Shown: positions 13,105-26,475, counted from the first letter of the stretch. The stretch is DNA of 64,000 nucleotides from Gordius sp. MW1 (GCA_964036665.1 OZ038531.1:22712591-22776590); one strand, 5' to 3'. Translations and numbers: made by a program. Notes: a model not told the origin generated them from the letters alone.

Positions 13105-13460
13105 ATTTTTCAATCCATGTTTTTTTCCTATAGTGAAAATAGATTATAAAATTAGGTTTCAACCAAAAAATTGAAAATTGATTTTTAGTTTTTTTTAAAA
13201 CGCGAATTAATTTTTTGGCTATTTAGTCCCCGGTCTCCCCTACGTGTTTTGTAATAAGAAGAATATTAATTTTAGTTATTTCTCTAAAAAACTATCTAAA
13301 CCTTTAAAATAAACGAGGAAGATGCTGATACAAACCAAATTTTAGCTATAAAGGTAATTAATAATTCTTTTTTATAAGTATATGGTTATTTAAACTTACA
13401 TTAGTTCCTTGCTTATAAAAATTTTGGATATACAACTAGAGACGAGTATAATAATAAAAT
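13105..13460 (-). repeat. Right arm of the diverged inverted duplication
   Basis: Read in reverse, this matches 5695-5990: flank sequence, then the GGGGAGACCGGGG terminus, then transposon interior, ending where the LTR of element B begins. The flank part contains an extra block of about 40 bases relative to the left arm. Confidence 0.8.
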
Positions 13461-16390
13461 ACAAATAATTAATATTAATATAAATGATAATTTTACGAAG
13501 CGTTTGACATTCTTTCATGCATGCCTCATTTTTAAACATACTTTAAAATTTAATTACTTTAAAAATTGTGCGTGCTGATTCTAGAGTAAAATTGTGCGTG
13601 CTAATTCACCTAAAAATTAACATTCCTCATGGTTTGTAAATTCATTTTTTAAAGTTTACTTTTTAATGATCATGATATAGCTACTTTATAATAGCAAATA
13701 CAGCTGACACCCCCCAAAGCCGGGCATGGGCTTCTGTTAAAATTTACGGGTCTGGCTTGGACGAGCCTTATGGTAATAAAACGGCTTAAACCCGGTCCTG
13801 GCTATTAGTAGGAGCAAAACCTTTTTGTTTTATTTTATAACAATAGTGTTTTTATAATGTTTACAAATTTTATTATTATTTAACTTTACAATATAAACAA
13901 ACAAATCCTCATCAATTTTTGTTTGCTAATTAATCATAGAACTTGTAGTTCTTAAAGAAGTGGATCCCAAAGTTTTTATTTGTTAAAAAGGGGATAGTAA
14001 AACATTAACAAAAATATGTATATTTAGTATAAAATTAACCTAGCAAAGAGTTTAAAATATCATAAATGGTTTTGTGCAGCTTCAAGTGCTACTAATAAAT
14101 TTAAGATGTTGGAACAAACAAAAGCCTGTTTGAGACTGATGTATTAAACATGATTAATATTGAACATTTTTAACATATATATATAAATAATTGTTTAGGT
14201 GTTGACAAAAATGTTTAAAAACTGCAGGATATATAAGTTTGTTGGGAAGGTGTAGGCTGGGCCTGTGCATTACAAAAAATCAGCGGGGCGAACTCGGGCT
14301 TATGATCTCAATTTAACTCTCCCCGGGCGGGACACATTTTGGTACTGGTGGGAAAATTAAGCCTAAACGGCCCATGCAGTTTAGTTCAATAATGGCCTTA
14401 ATTAGCGCAAACAGAAAAATTGGAAGGAGCTCTTTACAATTTGGCATTTTTCACCAAAAACCCATCTTAGATATTGAATTTATATAATTTAATTAGTTTT
14501 TGTTTACTCGAAATTCTTTGACACCTCGCCCCCCCCCCCCCTACTTAGATAATCCTGCCTCCGCCACTACTGTATATAAGCTTGAAATTTTTGTTTAATA
14601 GTATTATTATTATTTATCAAAAACTTTTAAAGGTCAATCAGCCAAACAATTCATAATGGAAACTTGCGTATATTTCGTCTATCGACATTCTTCCATAAAT
14701 TTTACGACTACTGCCATAAATTCGTTGTTAAATGCAGCGGATTACTTTTATTAGTTTAAGCGCCCTCAACGAGCATTACAACGTCTCTGATGGCCAAGAT
14801 TCCGAATATTAGGCCATTCCATTCCTTTTAAGTACTAGTATTTTTTATAATTGACGACTCTTAAAAAGTGAGAGTGATGAATTATGACATATACTCATTA
14901 AGTTTATGAAAATAATTTAAAAAGGACGTAGGTAATGTATAGATCTTAATCTGATGCAGAAACCACAATTGCAGGCTGCAAAGATGAATGTTATTATGTT
15001 ATTAAAAGGACAATAACAGTCTAAATTATATTCAGAAAGTGAAAGATGTTTGAACTTTTAGACAAAAATGAAATTCCTTAAGTTTGTTCTTAAATACAAC
15101 TTGGATCCATTACTTACCTCATATCCTATATATCCATTTTGAATGTTAGGTGTTTATAAAGAAAATATTATTTAAAAAGTAAAAATCATCAGAAATACTT
15201 TATTTGGAGCAAAGAACAAGGTGAAAATCCCAAACGTTTGGAAAAGATATTGCACTACTTTACTTTCCTGGTTTTCTTTTATTAATTATTGAACATTATT
15301 TTTTGTATAATGTTTTTGCTTATTAATAAATTTAAATTAAAACTCGTTTCTGAATGTAAGTATGTTTTAAGGGTGCCCGTCAACTTGCCGAAAACCATCT
15401 CGGCGAATTGATTGTTCTTGGATTAAAAAATGTCCCTCAGCTAGAGACATGCACGGGTTGTCAAAAACCCGGCCTCGGGCTCGAGACTAAAATTAAAATT
15501 TAATCGGGCCTTGGGTCGGGCCTGATGGGTCGACTTGATTCAAGGGCCGAGCCCGGCCCGAAACAAAATCTAGCTAACTTGGGCAAAAAAAATTCTATTT
15601 TGCAGGGCTCTACCTCCAGCAAAAAGGCCTATTAATCATTGAATTTTAGATTAAAGTTAAAATTTAGGTTTTTTTAATGAAATTTATAATTATTATAATA
15701 GGCACTATGTTTGGAACTTTTTTTATGATAATGAGGAGAATGGTCGTTAATGTCCCAGAGTATTCGGCAAGGTGGTTTTCTGCGAGTTGATAGGGTACCT
15801 GTTTTGGGCATTATTGGGTTAGTTGGCAATTATCTGAAGCCAGGATTTTTAAAAACGCAAATACAAAAATAACTTTAACTCTACACTTCCTTAAAGGAGA
15901 GGTATGATGGCCAATGGATGCGATTGATAAAGTTGATTAATAATATGTAATCATTAAGCGGATCTCGGGTCTAAAAATTTTGTAATAAAATATATAACCT
16001 GTGTGCCCAGGTGCCTACAATTAGGCAACAAGGTTATAAGATGGGTAGAACAAGAGTAGTCTTTAGTGAATTTAATGAAAACAAAGAAGAGGAAACCGAG
16101 GTTATATAAATAAAAGGGGGCTGTTGTTTCTAGATTCCTATTATATATCAATTAATAATTTGACGCTGGTTTTAAATATAACATAATATAACATGACGAG
16201 GTTTAGATACCAAAGATTAATTTATAGAAAAATCTTTTATGAATTTTGTTAAGGTTAACAAACAAAAGTTATAGGAATAGCTTAACGTTTTGATAAACAA
16301 TGAGTTGTTTTTAAATTTGCTGTAAGTAATTGTGTAACTTGCTGCTTAAATATATTCGATTAATGAGTTAAAATTGTATTAGATTTTACA
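13461..16390. other. Gene-free stretch with GC-rich repeat patches
   Basis: No exon is supported. Patches at 13708-13800 and 14240-14375 share GGGCATGGGC / GGCCCATGC inverted ends and may bound a hAT-like non-autonomous element. Another patch at 15440-15565 (ATGCACGGG, then CCCGGCCTCGGGC and GGGCCGAGCCCGGCCCG) is of a similar type, as is 54300-54430. A C-run with CCGCCACTAC at 14525-14572 looks like the end of another small element. Confidence 0.4.
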
Positions 16391-16399
16391 ACTTTAATT

Positions 16400-18300
16400 G
16401 TAATTCTACTTGACGTAAAAAAATTCTTTGGGATCGCGTGTGATAGAGGTAATAAATTTTGATATTTGTTTAAGGAATTGGCTGCTCACGGGACCTAAAT
16501 TCCCTAGGGTCGTGGCCACTACTGGGACAACAATGATATTGCTGAGGTATTTGTATTTTTTCACTTTCTTTCTGTCCATGGAAGAGATGAGACCTGGAGA
16601 GGTGTTAGATTTGGAGAATATATCCACCAAAGAAAAGGGCCAACAAGCGTTTATGCCGCTAGCCCACGGGATGATTGTTACGCCATCGGGTATATTACCC
16701 TCAGTAGAACTAAGGCCTGTGGGCCAGACGGAATGCCGGTTCAAAAATAGCCCGATTAATTTATTTCTTAAGGAATGACGGGGATGCCGCCCCTTGCGGT
16801 ATTGGCAAGATAAAGGATGATGGCCGAGAGGTCGTCGTCGAAGGGAGACACAATGTCGCAACCGAGGCGTAGGCCTACGGCTATTGAAGTTCTTCGCCCG
16901 ACAAGTGTAATTTTAGGTTTTGACTTGGTAAGACCTCGGGCCATTCGTAACCCCGGCAGGATGGGCATTTGAAGTAGAGATTACCCAAAAATAGATTGTT
17001 CGAAAGAGTTATGGGAACAAGTGGTAAATCTCATTCCTTTAAGGTGCAGGTCTGGCAGGTGAGTAAATTGTTTGTTTAGCTCATCCCTTGCTGCAAATAA
17101 AATTAAATGGGTGTGGATCGGATGCCTATACCACCACGCTTGGAGAGAAGGGTGGTTTAGAGTCATTGGATACGGCCAAATTTTAAATTTAGGCACCGTT
17201 CGATTAGCACTGGATCTTATTAAATAGCGTGGAGTAAGTAGATGTAAAGAAAGACTGGCGAGGCAGCAAAGTTTATTTTGGGTATTGAAAGGAAGTTTTT
17301 ATAAATAAAAAAAGCATTGTGGGTAAGACGCTCCAGGGTATGACTTATTGAGTCGATAATGTTGAAGACATTTTCTAGAAAGGTTTCAATAGATAACACC
17401 CCTATAGGAGCACCTAAATATAAATATAGTCTCTTGTGATAACTGGAAATGGGAGGGAGAGATTGTCGATTGTGGATCTTTGTTGAAAATATCACATTGC
17501 GCCGCTTTGAGGCTGAGTGATTTTAAGTCTGCTTATAGGAAAGGGTAAGAGAATGATGGTTTTGATGACCATACATAAGAGGACATGACCCAAGGGATTG
17601 CCTTGTTGAATATTTGGTATTATTCGGTCCCCAAAAAGTATATAAATTGGGTTGCCATAGTTATTTAACAAACACTGAAGGAATTTCGGAAATCTTAATA
17701 TAAACGGTTCAAGAAAGGCGGCTTGGATTATGCTGTTAAAAGCGTTTTTAAAATCGAGTTCGACGGGTCATTTGGTGATGAATGTTCGAGTTATATGGAA
17801 GCAGCCTCGCATCCTCCTTTCAGCCAAAACCAAGTTGGTTTGGGAGGAGAGAAGCTGTCAAGAGGTGATTTTGGAAACCATGCGTCGGAGGAGTAATCCA
17901 ACAACAATGGGTCGGATCGAACCATCTGGTTTTTTAAAAACAATGATGTTTTCACCAAATAGGAGAGGAACTATTTCGGGTGGGAATTGTCCCCTCCTTA
18001 TTATGTTACATAGATTAAATTAGCTAGTAGGGCATGTGACCCGCTAAGTTTGGGTTTGATGAGGTCCTGAAGATTTATTGGTCGTATACCATCAAGGCCT
18101 CGGCCGAGTTCTTTTTAAAATATATAAGAGCTTCGGCCACTTCCTAGAGAGTGAAGTCCGTGAGGAAAGTTTCTGGGACGTTCAGGAGGTTAGGCGGTAA
18201 TGAATAATCTTCGAGGTGCTTTTGCTAAAAGAGTTTGAAGGTGGCATTGGTGATTGGCGCTCTTGAGTCATTTGATTCTAAGATTTTAGCAGCGAAACGG
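16400..18300 (-). mobile_element. LINE fragment with reverse transcriptase and PD-(D/E)XK endonuclease, copy 1
   Basis: On the minus strand, the right part (17550-18120) carries reverse-transcriptase motifs: DGIRPINLQDLI, KPDGSIRPIVVG and QQGNPLGHVLL. Further downstream (16760-16970) is AVGLRLGCDIVSPF, and at 16400-16760 comes PDGVTIIPW followed by a D about 14 residues on and KKVKKYKYL. This order, reverse transcriptase then zinc region then (R/K)PD...D...K, is the layout of LINEs with a restriction-like endonuclease (R2/R4/NeSL-type group, family knowledge). Reading frames change and stops interrupt several times, so the copy is dead. I cannot place it in a named clade. Confidence 0.7.
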
Positions 18301-19050
18301 AATTACATACTGTTGATTTTGCTGGATATAGCTTAGTGTAACGGGGAGATGTTTGTGCTTTAAGAGTGGTTTCAAGGGATTAAGGGGATCAAATTCCAAA
18401 ATTGATGCTTTGTATTAGGGTTGAAGATGGCTAGAGTGGGAAAACTCAGGGTAGAGAGCTTTTCCAATTCTTATTATTTGCCGGGTTGTGTGTGATTGAG
18501 GTAATAGTTTGGTTTAAGAAAATACTAAAACAATCCCAAGCACCTCTAGAAATCGTAAAGATGTTATCAGGTTTTTGCATTAAACAATATCAAATTAAGA
18601 CCCCTTTAGATACAAGCGAATAAAATAAACCTAGAATTTTTCTGATAGATCATTAATGAATATTGATATTTTCAACTATTTGTAATAAAAAATGGAATAT
18701 TTTAAAGACTAGGGGGCAGCAATCTCTCTCTGACTACGATTTGCTAGCCCCTAGATGTCAAAAACTAAGCTTGTGCTATGCGTGATACTAAAAATAGTAG
18801 ATAGGGTGAGTGTTACACAGCCTAAATAGCAATTTAAACCTAGCTACCCAAAATAGATGTTATAAATTAAAAAAGTAAACCCTACTTAGCCTGAATGAAT
18901 GTTAATTTTGGTCCTAACCCAGCCAAAAAATTAATATAAATTGTCAAGGCCCACAGCATTTAGGTTTTAATACCATTTTATAAAATGACAGTTTTTATAA
19001 AAGTTCCTGGAAAATTTCGTTTAGTTAAGGGATGTTTGAATTGTATAACC
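18300..19050. other. No gene seen
   Basis: AT-rich sequence without a supported exon or repeat boundary; the 5' part of the LINE may continue a little into it. Confidence 0.4.
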
Positions 19051-19051
19051 T

Positions 19052-19206
19052 ATGGGCGTAGCAGCATTGGGATTAGAGGTGCAATAATATAGGGAGGGGA
19101 AAAATTATCATTTTGAAATTTTAGCTATAATATTAATAAATTTCAACAAATTTTTGGATTTAGAGGGGAACAGCCGCCCCCCACTGCCCCCCTTGGCTAC
19201 GCCTAT
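19052..19206. mobile_element. Small GGGCGTAGC...GGCTACGCC element
   Basis: The ends GGGCGTAGCAGC and TTGGCTACGCC face each other around an AT core with a C-run near the right end. It belongs to the same small-element family as 8210-8373. Confidence 0.6.
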
Positions 19207-19480
19207 GTTCGCCTATGTTTGAAACGAAACATATTTATCTTAAAAAGATATATAAAAAAAGAGATATTAGAGGGATGAGGCCAAACAGCGTCTTCTTTAT
19301 TCCGCCTATCTAGCTAGGTTGGAGAGAAATGACACCTTATTTAAGGATATTCATCTCAAATATTAAATATTTGTTATGCTCCTTAAATTTTCATATTGAC
19401 AATTATTGACAAATACAATATTATGACCAAATAAATTAGTACTAAATTTGTTGACATATGGGGCTTAAAAATAATTACTA

Positions 19481-19550
19481 AAATACATGGCTTATTTGGT
19501 AAGCGCCTGTCTTGTAAACAGGAGACCCGAGTTTGAATCTCAGTGGCGCC
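19481..19550 (+). pseudogene. tRNA-Thr(UGU) relic
   Basis: The anticodon arm CCTGT-CTTGTAA-ACAGG is perfect, with anticodon TGT. The D arm is one base short, the T arm has one mismatch (CCGAG / CTCAG), and the 5' acceptor strand (AAATACA) pairs with the 3' strand TGGCGCC at only two positions. A functional gene would need GGCGCCA here, as in the intact tRNA-Thr at 34160. It is therefore a decayed copy or a tRNA-derived fragment. A short T-run follows. Confidence 0.8.
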
Positions 19551-20343
19551 AATTTTTTTGAGCTATTTTAATTATTATGGCATCTAGCTGTCATAGCATA
19601 GAGCATTTAATTGTAACATAAGTGCTATAATAAATTAATTATATTTAGGTTTGGCAATATTTTATATTCACTTTTGTCAATCTCTCCAGGAATATTTTGT
19701 ATATATGAGCTCCAATTTATAGATAGAATTAAGTCTGTGCTTAACGTTAGAATTTTTTATTTTATATCAAATTTTACTCTTCAAAGGTCGTTACACAGAT
19801 TTTAATTTTGCAGCCGACGAATTTTAAAGTTATTTGGGTGACTAATGGAAAGAGCTTTAGCACATTATTATTAATGGTAATTTCCTTGCTTGCATATACT
19901 CGAGCTCATTATTTAAAAAATAGCTTATAATGCATTTAGAGCCTTTAAATATCAAAAAAATCATAATTATGTCTCTTTCTATAATACTTTGTTTAAAATC
20001 GGTGGGGTTGTATTGATAAAAAATGTAGAGGTAAAAAGAAAGTGATATTTCGGGTGATTATAGCCCATTATCAGGATTTTTTTTTGATTTCATCTCCACT
20101 TTTTCCGTGATGTTTGGCTATAATTGCCCAAAATATCGCTTTAATTTTCCTTCCACCTTTTTTATTAATCCAACCCCACGGATTTCAAACAAAGATATAT
20201 CATAAAGGATTGAAAATAAAACATATAATGCTTATAATTGTTGTAAGAAAGATGGAAAATATTGGAAAGTTTTTTTATACTTAATTATTATTAAATATAT
20301 AGTATATTAGGCCTTAGGTAATGTAGATGGAAAAGATGCATGA
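19551..20343. other. No gene seen; imperfect hairpin at 19985-20180
   Basis: The stretch is AT-rich. Between about 19985 and 20180 two arms face each other (ATAATCACCC... region: GGGTGATTATAGCCCATTATC versus TGTTTGGCTATAATTGCCC, and GTGGGGTTGTATT versus AATCCAACCCCAC), suggesting a small foldback element. No coding evidence. Confidence 0.45.
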
Positions 20344-20466
20344 GCATAGCCAAGTTTTGGATCAAGGGGGGGGGGGTGAACCGTTTAAAATTTTAATTAG
20401 GGTGGGGGGGGCAAAACGTAATTTTTTTAATTTTTAAGGTTTTTGCATTGAAATTTCTACGCCTAT
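20344..20466. mobile_element. Small GCATAGCCAAG...CTACGCC element
   Basis: A degraded member of the GGCGTAGCC family: GCATAGCCAAGTTTTGGAT, two G-runs, and a CTACGCC right end. Confidence 0.5.
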
Positions 20467-20823
20467 TAAAAGCTGAAACCTCAAGAGACAAGGTGCTCTA
20501 ACTTTGCTTCCAAAACGGATCTTTTTGGTAAAATCATATGTTTTAAATAAAGGGTAAGGTTAATGCAATTATTATTCAATATTCATTTGAAATGCAGCTT
20601 AACAGATATTTTTAGACCCCCTGCAATTTAAATGCTGCTTTTTATATGTTGGACTAGTTAAGTGATAAATATGATAACCAGGGTTAAATGAAATGAGAGC
20701 CAAAGTCTTTCGAACGATTTTTATATAAACCTTTAAAAAAACTAGAAAATTACATAGTTCTTATAGCCTAGAGTAATAAAGCCCTAATGGTGATAAATAA
20801 AAGTAAAATTATCCGATTGTAGT

Positions 20824-20968
20824 ATTATTAACTACTCTGAAATATGCTGTAGCTTTTTTATGCAAATAATAAACTTAAAACATATGATAAAAATCACGTG
20901 TATTGTACACTAGGAACAACGAACTTAAACGTATATATAAATACAATGTATTAATCTATTATATTACA
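20824..20968 (-). repeat. 3' LTR of element C
   Basis: Matches 24672-24815 over its length (ATTATTAACTACTCTGAAATA ... ATTATATTACA). On the minus strand it starts TGTAATATAATAG. Confidence 0.75.
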
Positions 20969-23900
20969 TTTCTACCTATTTTAAATATTGAACTCATCAT
21001 GAAAACGCACAGGTTCCTTCGAAATTCTTGTAGACCGTCTTGTAATAGTTGGACTTTCAGCTATATCAATGTTTGGTTCAAGATTCGCTTTATCGGTGTC
21101 TCTACATTTGGCATAAACTCGGAACGTAATCTTAATTTTAACTGGTCGGCATGTTTTCTTCGTATTCCCTCATTTGTGCGGACATTATAAGAATAATGGC
21201 TTTTCCGTTTAACGATCACTCCTTTAAGCCAACCTGATTTTGTTTCTAGAATCCACACTGGATCCTCAACGATAAATTCTATAAAATTCGTCTTGCGATC
21301 GTGATACAGAGTTTGTTTCCACACGTTTTCCTTCATTTTCCTTCTTGGATCAATCTTGATCAAATCGATAGCTGTTTGTAACCTTCTCCCAATAAACATT
21401 TCTGCAGGTGCTTTTCCAATAGTCGCTTGAGGCGAATTCCGATAAAACATAAGAACTTGCAGAAGGCATAATTCTTTGTCTAACATCTCCTTTCTTCCTG
21501 CCCAATATCGACTTTTTAATGTACGCATTTTTACCTAGCCCATTAGTTTTAGGATGATAGGGAGTAGACCTTATATGTTTAATATTATTCTGAAGACAGA
21601 ATTTATGGAATTCAATTCCGGCAATTGTGGTCCGTTATCGGACACTATCTGATTTGGTGTCCCAAAACGACAATATAATTGCGTAAATGATTAATTAAAA
21701 CGATGTTGTTGATTTCAGGGTCGCCAATTCAACCCATTTTGATAGAGATTCAATTAAAACTAACCACCATCTGCCTTCAACGGGCCCTGCATATCGATAT
21801 GAACGCTCTCCCATACTCGATCAGTCAAACTCCATGGATGCAAAGGTACTGGTTTTTATATTGGTCTCAACTCTTGACATCCGTCACAGCCTTTAACATA
21901 TAAATCTAAGTCACGATCAATCGCAGGCCAGTAGACGTAATAGCGTGATATATTACGCATTCCCGTTATGCTCGGATGACCTTGGTGTAAAATTTTTAAC
22001 ACAAGTCTTTGTAGGCTTTCTGGAATTATTAAACGATTTCACAAAAATTAAAGGCCATCTTTATAAAAAAATTTCGTCTCTTCTATTATAACAAGCGTTC
22101 AAATCTATATGAATTTTCGACACATCTATTCGCCAATTCCTTTTAATAGCGCGAATTAATTCTCGACACCCAGTATCCGTCATAATTGCATTCTTCAACA
22201 TCTCCCTATTTAATGTCAAATCATCCAACATTAATAAACCGACATTATTTATGTAATTCGTCAATTCTTCGTCACTATCATGTATCGTTAAACGGGATAA
22301 AGCATCAGCACATTGATTCTCCTTACCCATACGATATTTGATGTCAAATTGATAGGAATTCAAAAATAAAGCCCAACGTACTAGCCTATTATTTACCATT
22401 TTTGGTAAATCCCGATTACATCCGAATAACCGCTCCAAGGGTTTGTGATCGGTTGTTAAAGTAAATCGTCTTCTCCAAAGATTTTTGATTAAACTTTTCA
22501 ACCCCGTAAATGATCGCACTTTACGATCAATTGTAGAATATTTTTTTCGGCACTGCTTAAAGTTGGGGATGCATAAGCGATCGCTTTCTCCGAACCGTCT
22601 GAAAATTTATAGATAAAACGGCGCCTAACCCCTCCATGCATCTATTGCAAGGTGGCAACGTAGGCATATAAGAAACTAAAGTATCAGAAGATGACAACAA
22701 TTTCTTACCATCGTCAAAAATTGTTTGATCTGTAAACGTCCATTTCCACATCACGGAAGAAGCGGTCAGTGCATGTAAGGGTGCACACATTTTTCATGTA
22801 ACCTAGGAATAAAACGTTCTTGATAATTCACCAATCCCAAAAATGATCGTAGTTCTTTCTTGTTAGATGGTACTTTAAATTTACTTATAGCTTCTACACG
22901 TTCGTCAGTAGGGTTAATACCAGCTGAATCCATTTTGTGTCCCAAATAAATTACGGAATCTTGGAAAATTTTCAATTTTCATTCTTCGCTTTCAACCCGG
23001 CATTTTGCATCCTCATTAGTACTTCATTTAAATTTTTTAAGTATCATTTTGGTTTCTACCTGTAAAAATTATATAGTCCAATAGTACTCCAGTCTGCGGA
23101 ATTCCATCTAATAAGTTTTCCATATATCTTTGAAAAAGATTTGGTGCCGTCGCTAAACCAAATGGCAAACGTTCCAACATGCCTCTCTTCTACTACCACC
23201 ATTTGTAAGTACGCATCACGCAAATCTATCACGGTATATTTCTCACCACCTGCTATTTTTGTAATTAAATCATCAAACGTTGGCAGCATATAATCATTGG
23301 TAATAAGGTACGGGTTTAAAGTAACTCTGAAGTCCCCACAAATTCGAATAGAACGATTACCTTTAATAACATTTACTGTTGGTGTGATCCATTTAACTTC
23401 ACTTATAGATGGGTCCACACGTTCAAAAATGTCTTCCTTTTCCAGCCTTTTTATTCCATTTCTACTTTGTGTCTTAAGGGAAAAGGTACCCTTCGGGTTT
23501 GTAATGCTATTGGCTGGGATTCATCATTTAAAAAGATTTTAACTTTATAATTCTTGTTACTGTGTAAGTAATTGGGAATCCAAATCATTTTGTATTTTGT
23601 TGATTGAAACCTCTCCTGGAAGGTCAAGGTTAAACGCTTTTATCCAATCAAGACCAAATGCCCCCTCAATTGCTGTTGTAACAATTACACGTTCTTTTAG
23701 ACCCAGTTGTACTTTAACTTTAGTTTTTTCTAATATTGGTATAGGATGATCTCCAAAAGATCTTAATTTTGGGCATTCTTCAAGAGTTGGATAAATTATA
23801 AATTACTTTATTTATTATAGACACGGCAGCACCAGTGCCGAACAGCATCTTGCACAGTTTTTGGTTGATACTAACCTTGATATATGGTTTCTTCATCCCC

Positions 23901-24671
23901 TAACTTGTGTAATTTTTTACATGGTAGGTATTAATCATATTAAAAGATCCTGTGTGACAAAATTTTGCAAAGTGTCCCCTTCGTGGCATTTGTAGCATTC
24001 TTTATAAAACGCTGGGGACTTGTTAACTTCATGCACCTTTCCACACCTCTCACATCTTTTTGTAGAGATAATTCTTTGTGGTGAAATGTTTGAATTTTGG
24101 GTTAGACTTTTGATATACTACATCTATTTCTTGAGTACTACTTCATTTCTTGCTAATTCCATTGCTTCAGCAATTTTAAATCATCAAACGTAATTTTCAG
24201 GATCAACTGCATCTGGTTATCTCGCTCTAACTTCAATTTCAAAAGGTTTACTTTAAATGCCATGCAGAAATTGGTCTCTTAACTTTTCATTTAGATGTAT
24301 CGTAAAATTTTTTTAGTTTAATTGCATAATATTGTATCAACTCTCCTTCATCTTTTAGGCAACGAATAAACAATAACCTATTTTGAAAAATGGTCTTTTT
24401 TACTGTAAATACCTTTTTGATGATATGAATCAATTCATTATATTTTAGTATAGAAATATCCTTTGTGTATATTAAAGTTCTTATCTTCTAGATGTGACAT
24501 TGGCCCATATAAGCCAAGATAAGTAGTGGCCTTGTCATCCAAATTCTTAATATTCCTGGCCCTAAAAATATTTTCAATGGTAAAAATGTAAGATTCAATC
24601 TTATTTGAAGGATTGTAACTAGGAATGAGATGTCCATGGCCAAAGAATATATGTAGTAATCCTATCCGCGC

Positions 24672-24815
24672 ATTATTAACTACTCTGAAATACGCTGAAG
24701 CTTTATTATGCAAATAAGATAAACTTAAAACATATGATAACAATCACGTATTGTACACTAGGAACAACGAACTTAAACGTATATATAAATACAATGTATT
24801 GTCTATTATATTACA
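24672..24815 (-). repeat. 5' LTR of element C
   Basis: Direct-repeat partner of 20824-20968, with shared blocks such as GTACACTAGGAACAACGAAC. It is followed internally by the gag region. Confidence 0.75.
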
Positions 24816-25280
24816 TCGATTAACGGTTTATAGTAAAGATAATACTATAGCAAGCTATAGTACATTAATCTAATAATCACACTAAATTAAATATTTTGGT
24901 GTAATGCCCAAATTTATTGAGTTTAATATACTATAACATATGAATTATAAAAGATAGACAGAATAGGATAAATTTATAAGCCTTCACTCTTGCAAAAGAA
25001 TAACAAATTAGAAGGTACATTCTTTGTTGTAAGTTAAAATCTAAAAATGGGTTCTCAAAATAATGTGTAGGTCAAATAAATAAGGAAATATAAGATAAAT
25101 GTATATAAGGAAGTCTATTTTTTACATTTGATAAATATTTATTTAATCGTCTAAACGCAGGAAGCATCTTTTTGCGTTTATCTTTTAAAGATACAGACGA
25201 ATGTCCTAGTATAACGAAATGTAGACATTATAAACTCTCTATAATTGTATGTCTTAATTTTTTGAATTAAGGGAAAAAGT
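24816..25280. other. No gene seen
   Basis: AT-rich sequence between element C and element D. I see no exon, and no repeat shared with the far side of element D. Confidence 0.4.
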
Positions 25281-25289
25281 GTTGTATGA

Positions 25290-26475
25290 CTAATAATGTA
25301 AATTATAATAATTGTGGATGTGGTTTAGTGTTGGTTGTCGTGAAGTGTGTCATAATTTTCACCGCTGCGTCAATTTTCTCGAAGAATTTATCGTTGATGT
25401 TTAGGTTGTGCCTTATTAAGTTAATGTCAATTCCTAGGTAGGATAGTTCTTGCACTGGAGTAAGGATTGATTTTGTTGGGTTTATGGATAGATTCCATTT
25501 CGCGCACAATTTTTGGAAGGCAATTGTGTTTTCTCTACGATATCGTAAGTTGGGCCGTATATCAATATGTCATCAAGATATACATTATATCTGCAAGTCC
25601 GGATCGATTACAAAGGTCTAACATGATCTGCTGTAGTACGAACGGGGAAAAACTTGCACCCATCGGGAGGACGTTGTAGCAATACTTTCTGCGTCCTATT
25701 TTGAAACCGAATAAGTGGCTAATGGCCGGGTCTATGGGAATTGAAAAGAAGGCTGACTTCATGTCTATCTTGGTAGCATATCGGGCCTCTTTTAGGGAAG
25801 ATGCGATTAGCGGGATTGACTTGAGGGAGAAAGGATATTTGATAAAGTTCCGCGACACCGTTCCTAGGTCTGCAATTAGTCTGGGGCTTCCATTGCTCTT
25901 GGGAATAAAGTACATGGAAGAGGGTATCGTGGAAGAAGTGACTACTTCAGAGTCAATGACTTCGTAGGCTAACGGTCTATGTTCCCTTGATATGGGGTGA
26001 ACACGGTTGGGCACAAAGTATCTTACTCCATTATCGGCTATGGCTTTTCTATCATATAGTGGTTTGAACCCATGTCTCGCGACTTTGTTCGTAAAGGCAG
26101 ATTGGGTGGGATGTAGACGAAGAATCGTGGTCTCGAAGTTTAGGGGGTGGATGAATGTGGAGTGAGAAAAGTTTATTATGGGAAGTTGGGGGAAAAGGGG
26201 AATATTGGACGGTTCGCTGATGATTGGTGGATCCTCGCCATCAGGACCCACCACCGTCAATTCGTTTAGGAGATGTTCCGGCACATTGGTAGGAGCGGGT
26301 GGCGACGTGATAAAGGGCGGATCGGGCTCCTCTATCTCCGGACCATCGTCAGGGGAGATCGTGTTTGTGGCGAGACTCCTGGCTATTGATGTAATATTCG
26401 TTAACCAGTCAGGAATCCGTTGGTCTCCCACTAACCCCGGCGGGTATACACCGCTGCCGAGGGTCGCCGCCACCT
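25290..26475 (-). pseudogene. Reverse-transcriptase part of element D
   Basis: The first 130 residues or so are Pro/Ser/Thr-rich without motif. The polymerase follows, with fingers (SPRLIADL), the first catalytic aspartate in KIDMKSAFFSIPI, the PMGASFSPF box and YLDD palm, and the SYLGIDI region. It belongs to a retroelement fossil and is not continuous. Confidence 0.65.

Larger units (their letters stand above)
20824..24815 (-). mobile_element. Gypsy-type LTR retroelement C, broken fossil
   Basis: Short direct repeats of about 145 bp (20824-20968 and 24672-24815) bracket a minus-strand Gypsy-order interior. Parts are gag (about 24040-24660) with a cysteine-rich zinc region (about 23985-24060), protease with GLDWIKAF (about 23590-23880), reverse transcriptase with CGDFR and DLRDAYLQ motifs (about 22770-23480), RNase H with TTDHKPL (about 22060-22560), and integrase (about 21060-22040) ending in a basic tail. 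The order is normal but the reading frames are broken in many places. The LTRs differ by several percent by eye, so it is older than element G. CGATT occurs just outside both LTRs and may be the target-site duplication. The protease and integrase tail resemble those of element E at 59-64 kb. Confidence 0.82.

Noticed and set aside
16428-16778. Plus-strand frame of 116 codons
   Set aside because: It is the antisense shadow of the LINE endonuclease region, whose minus-strand motifs (PDGVTIIPW) are recognisable.
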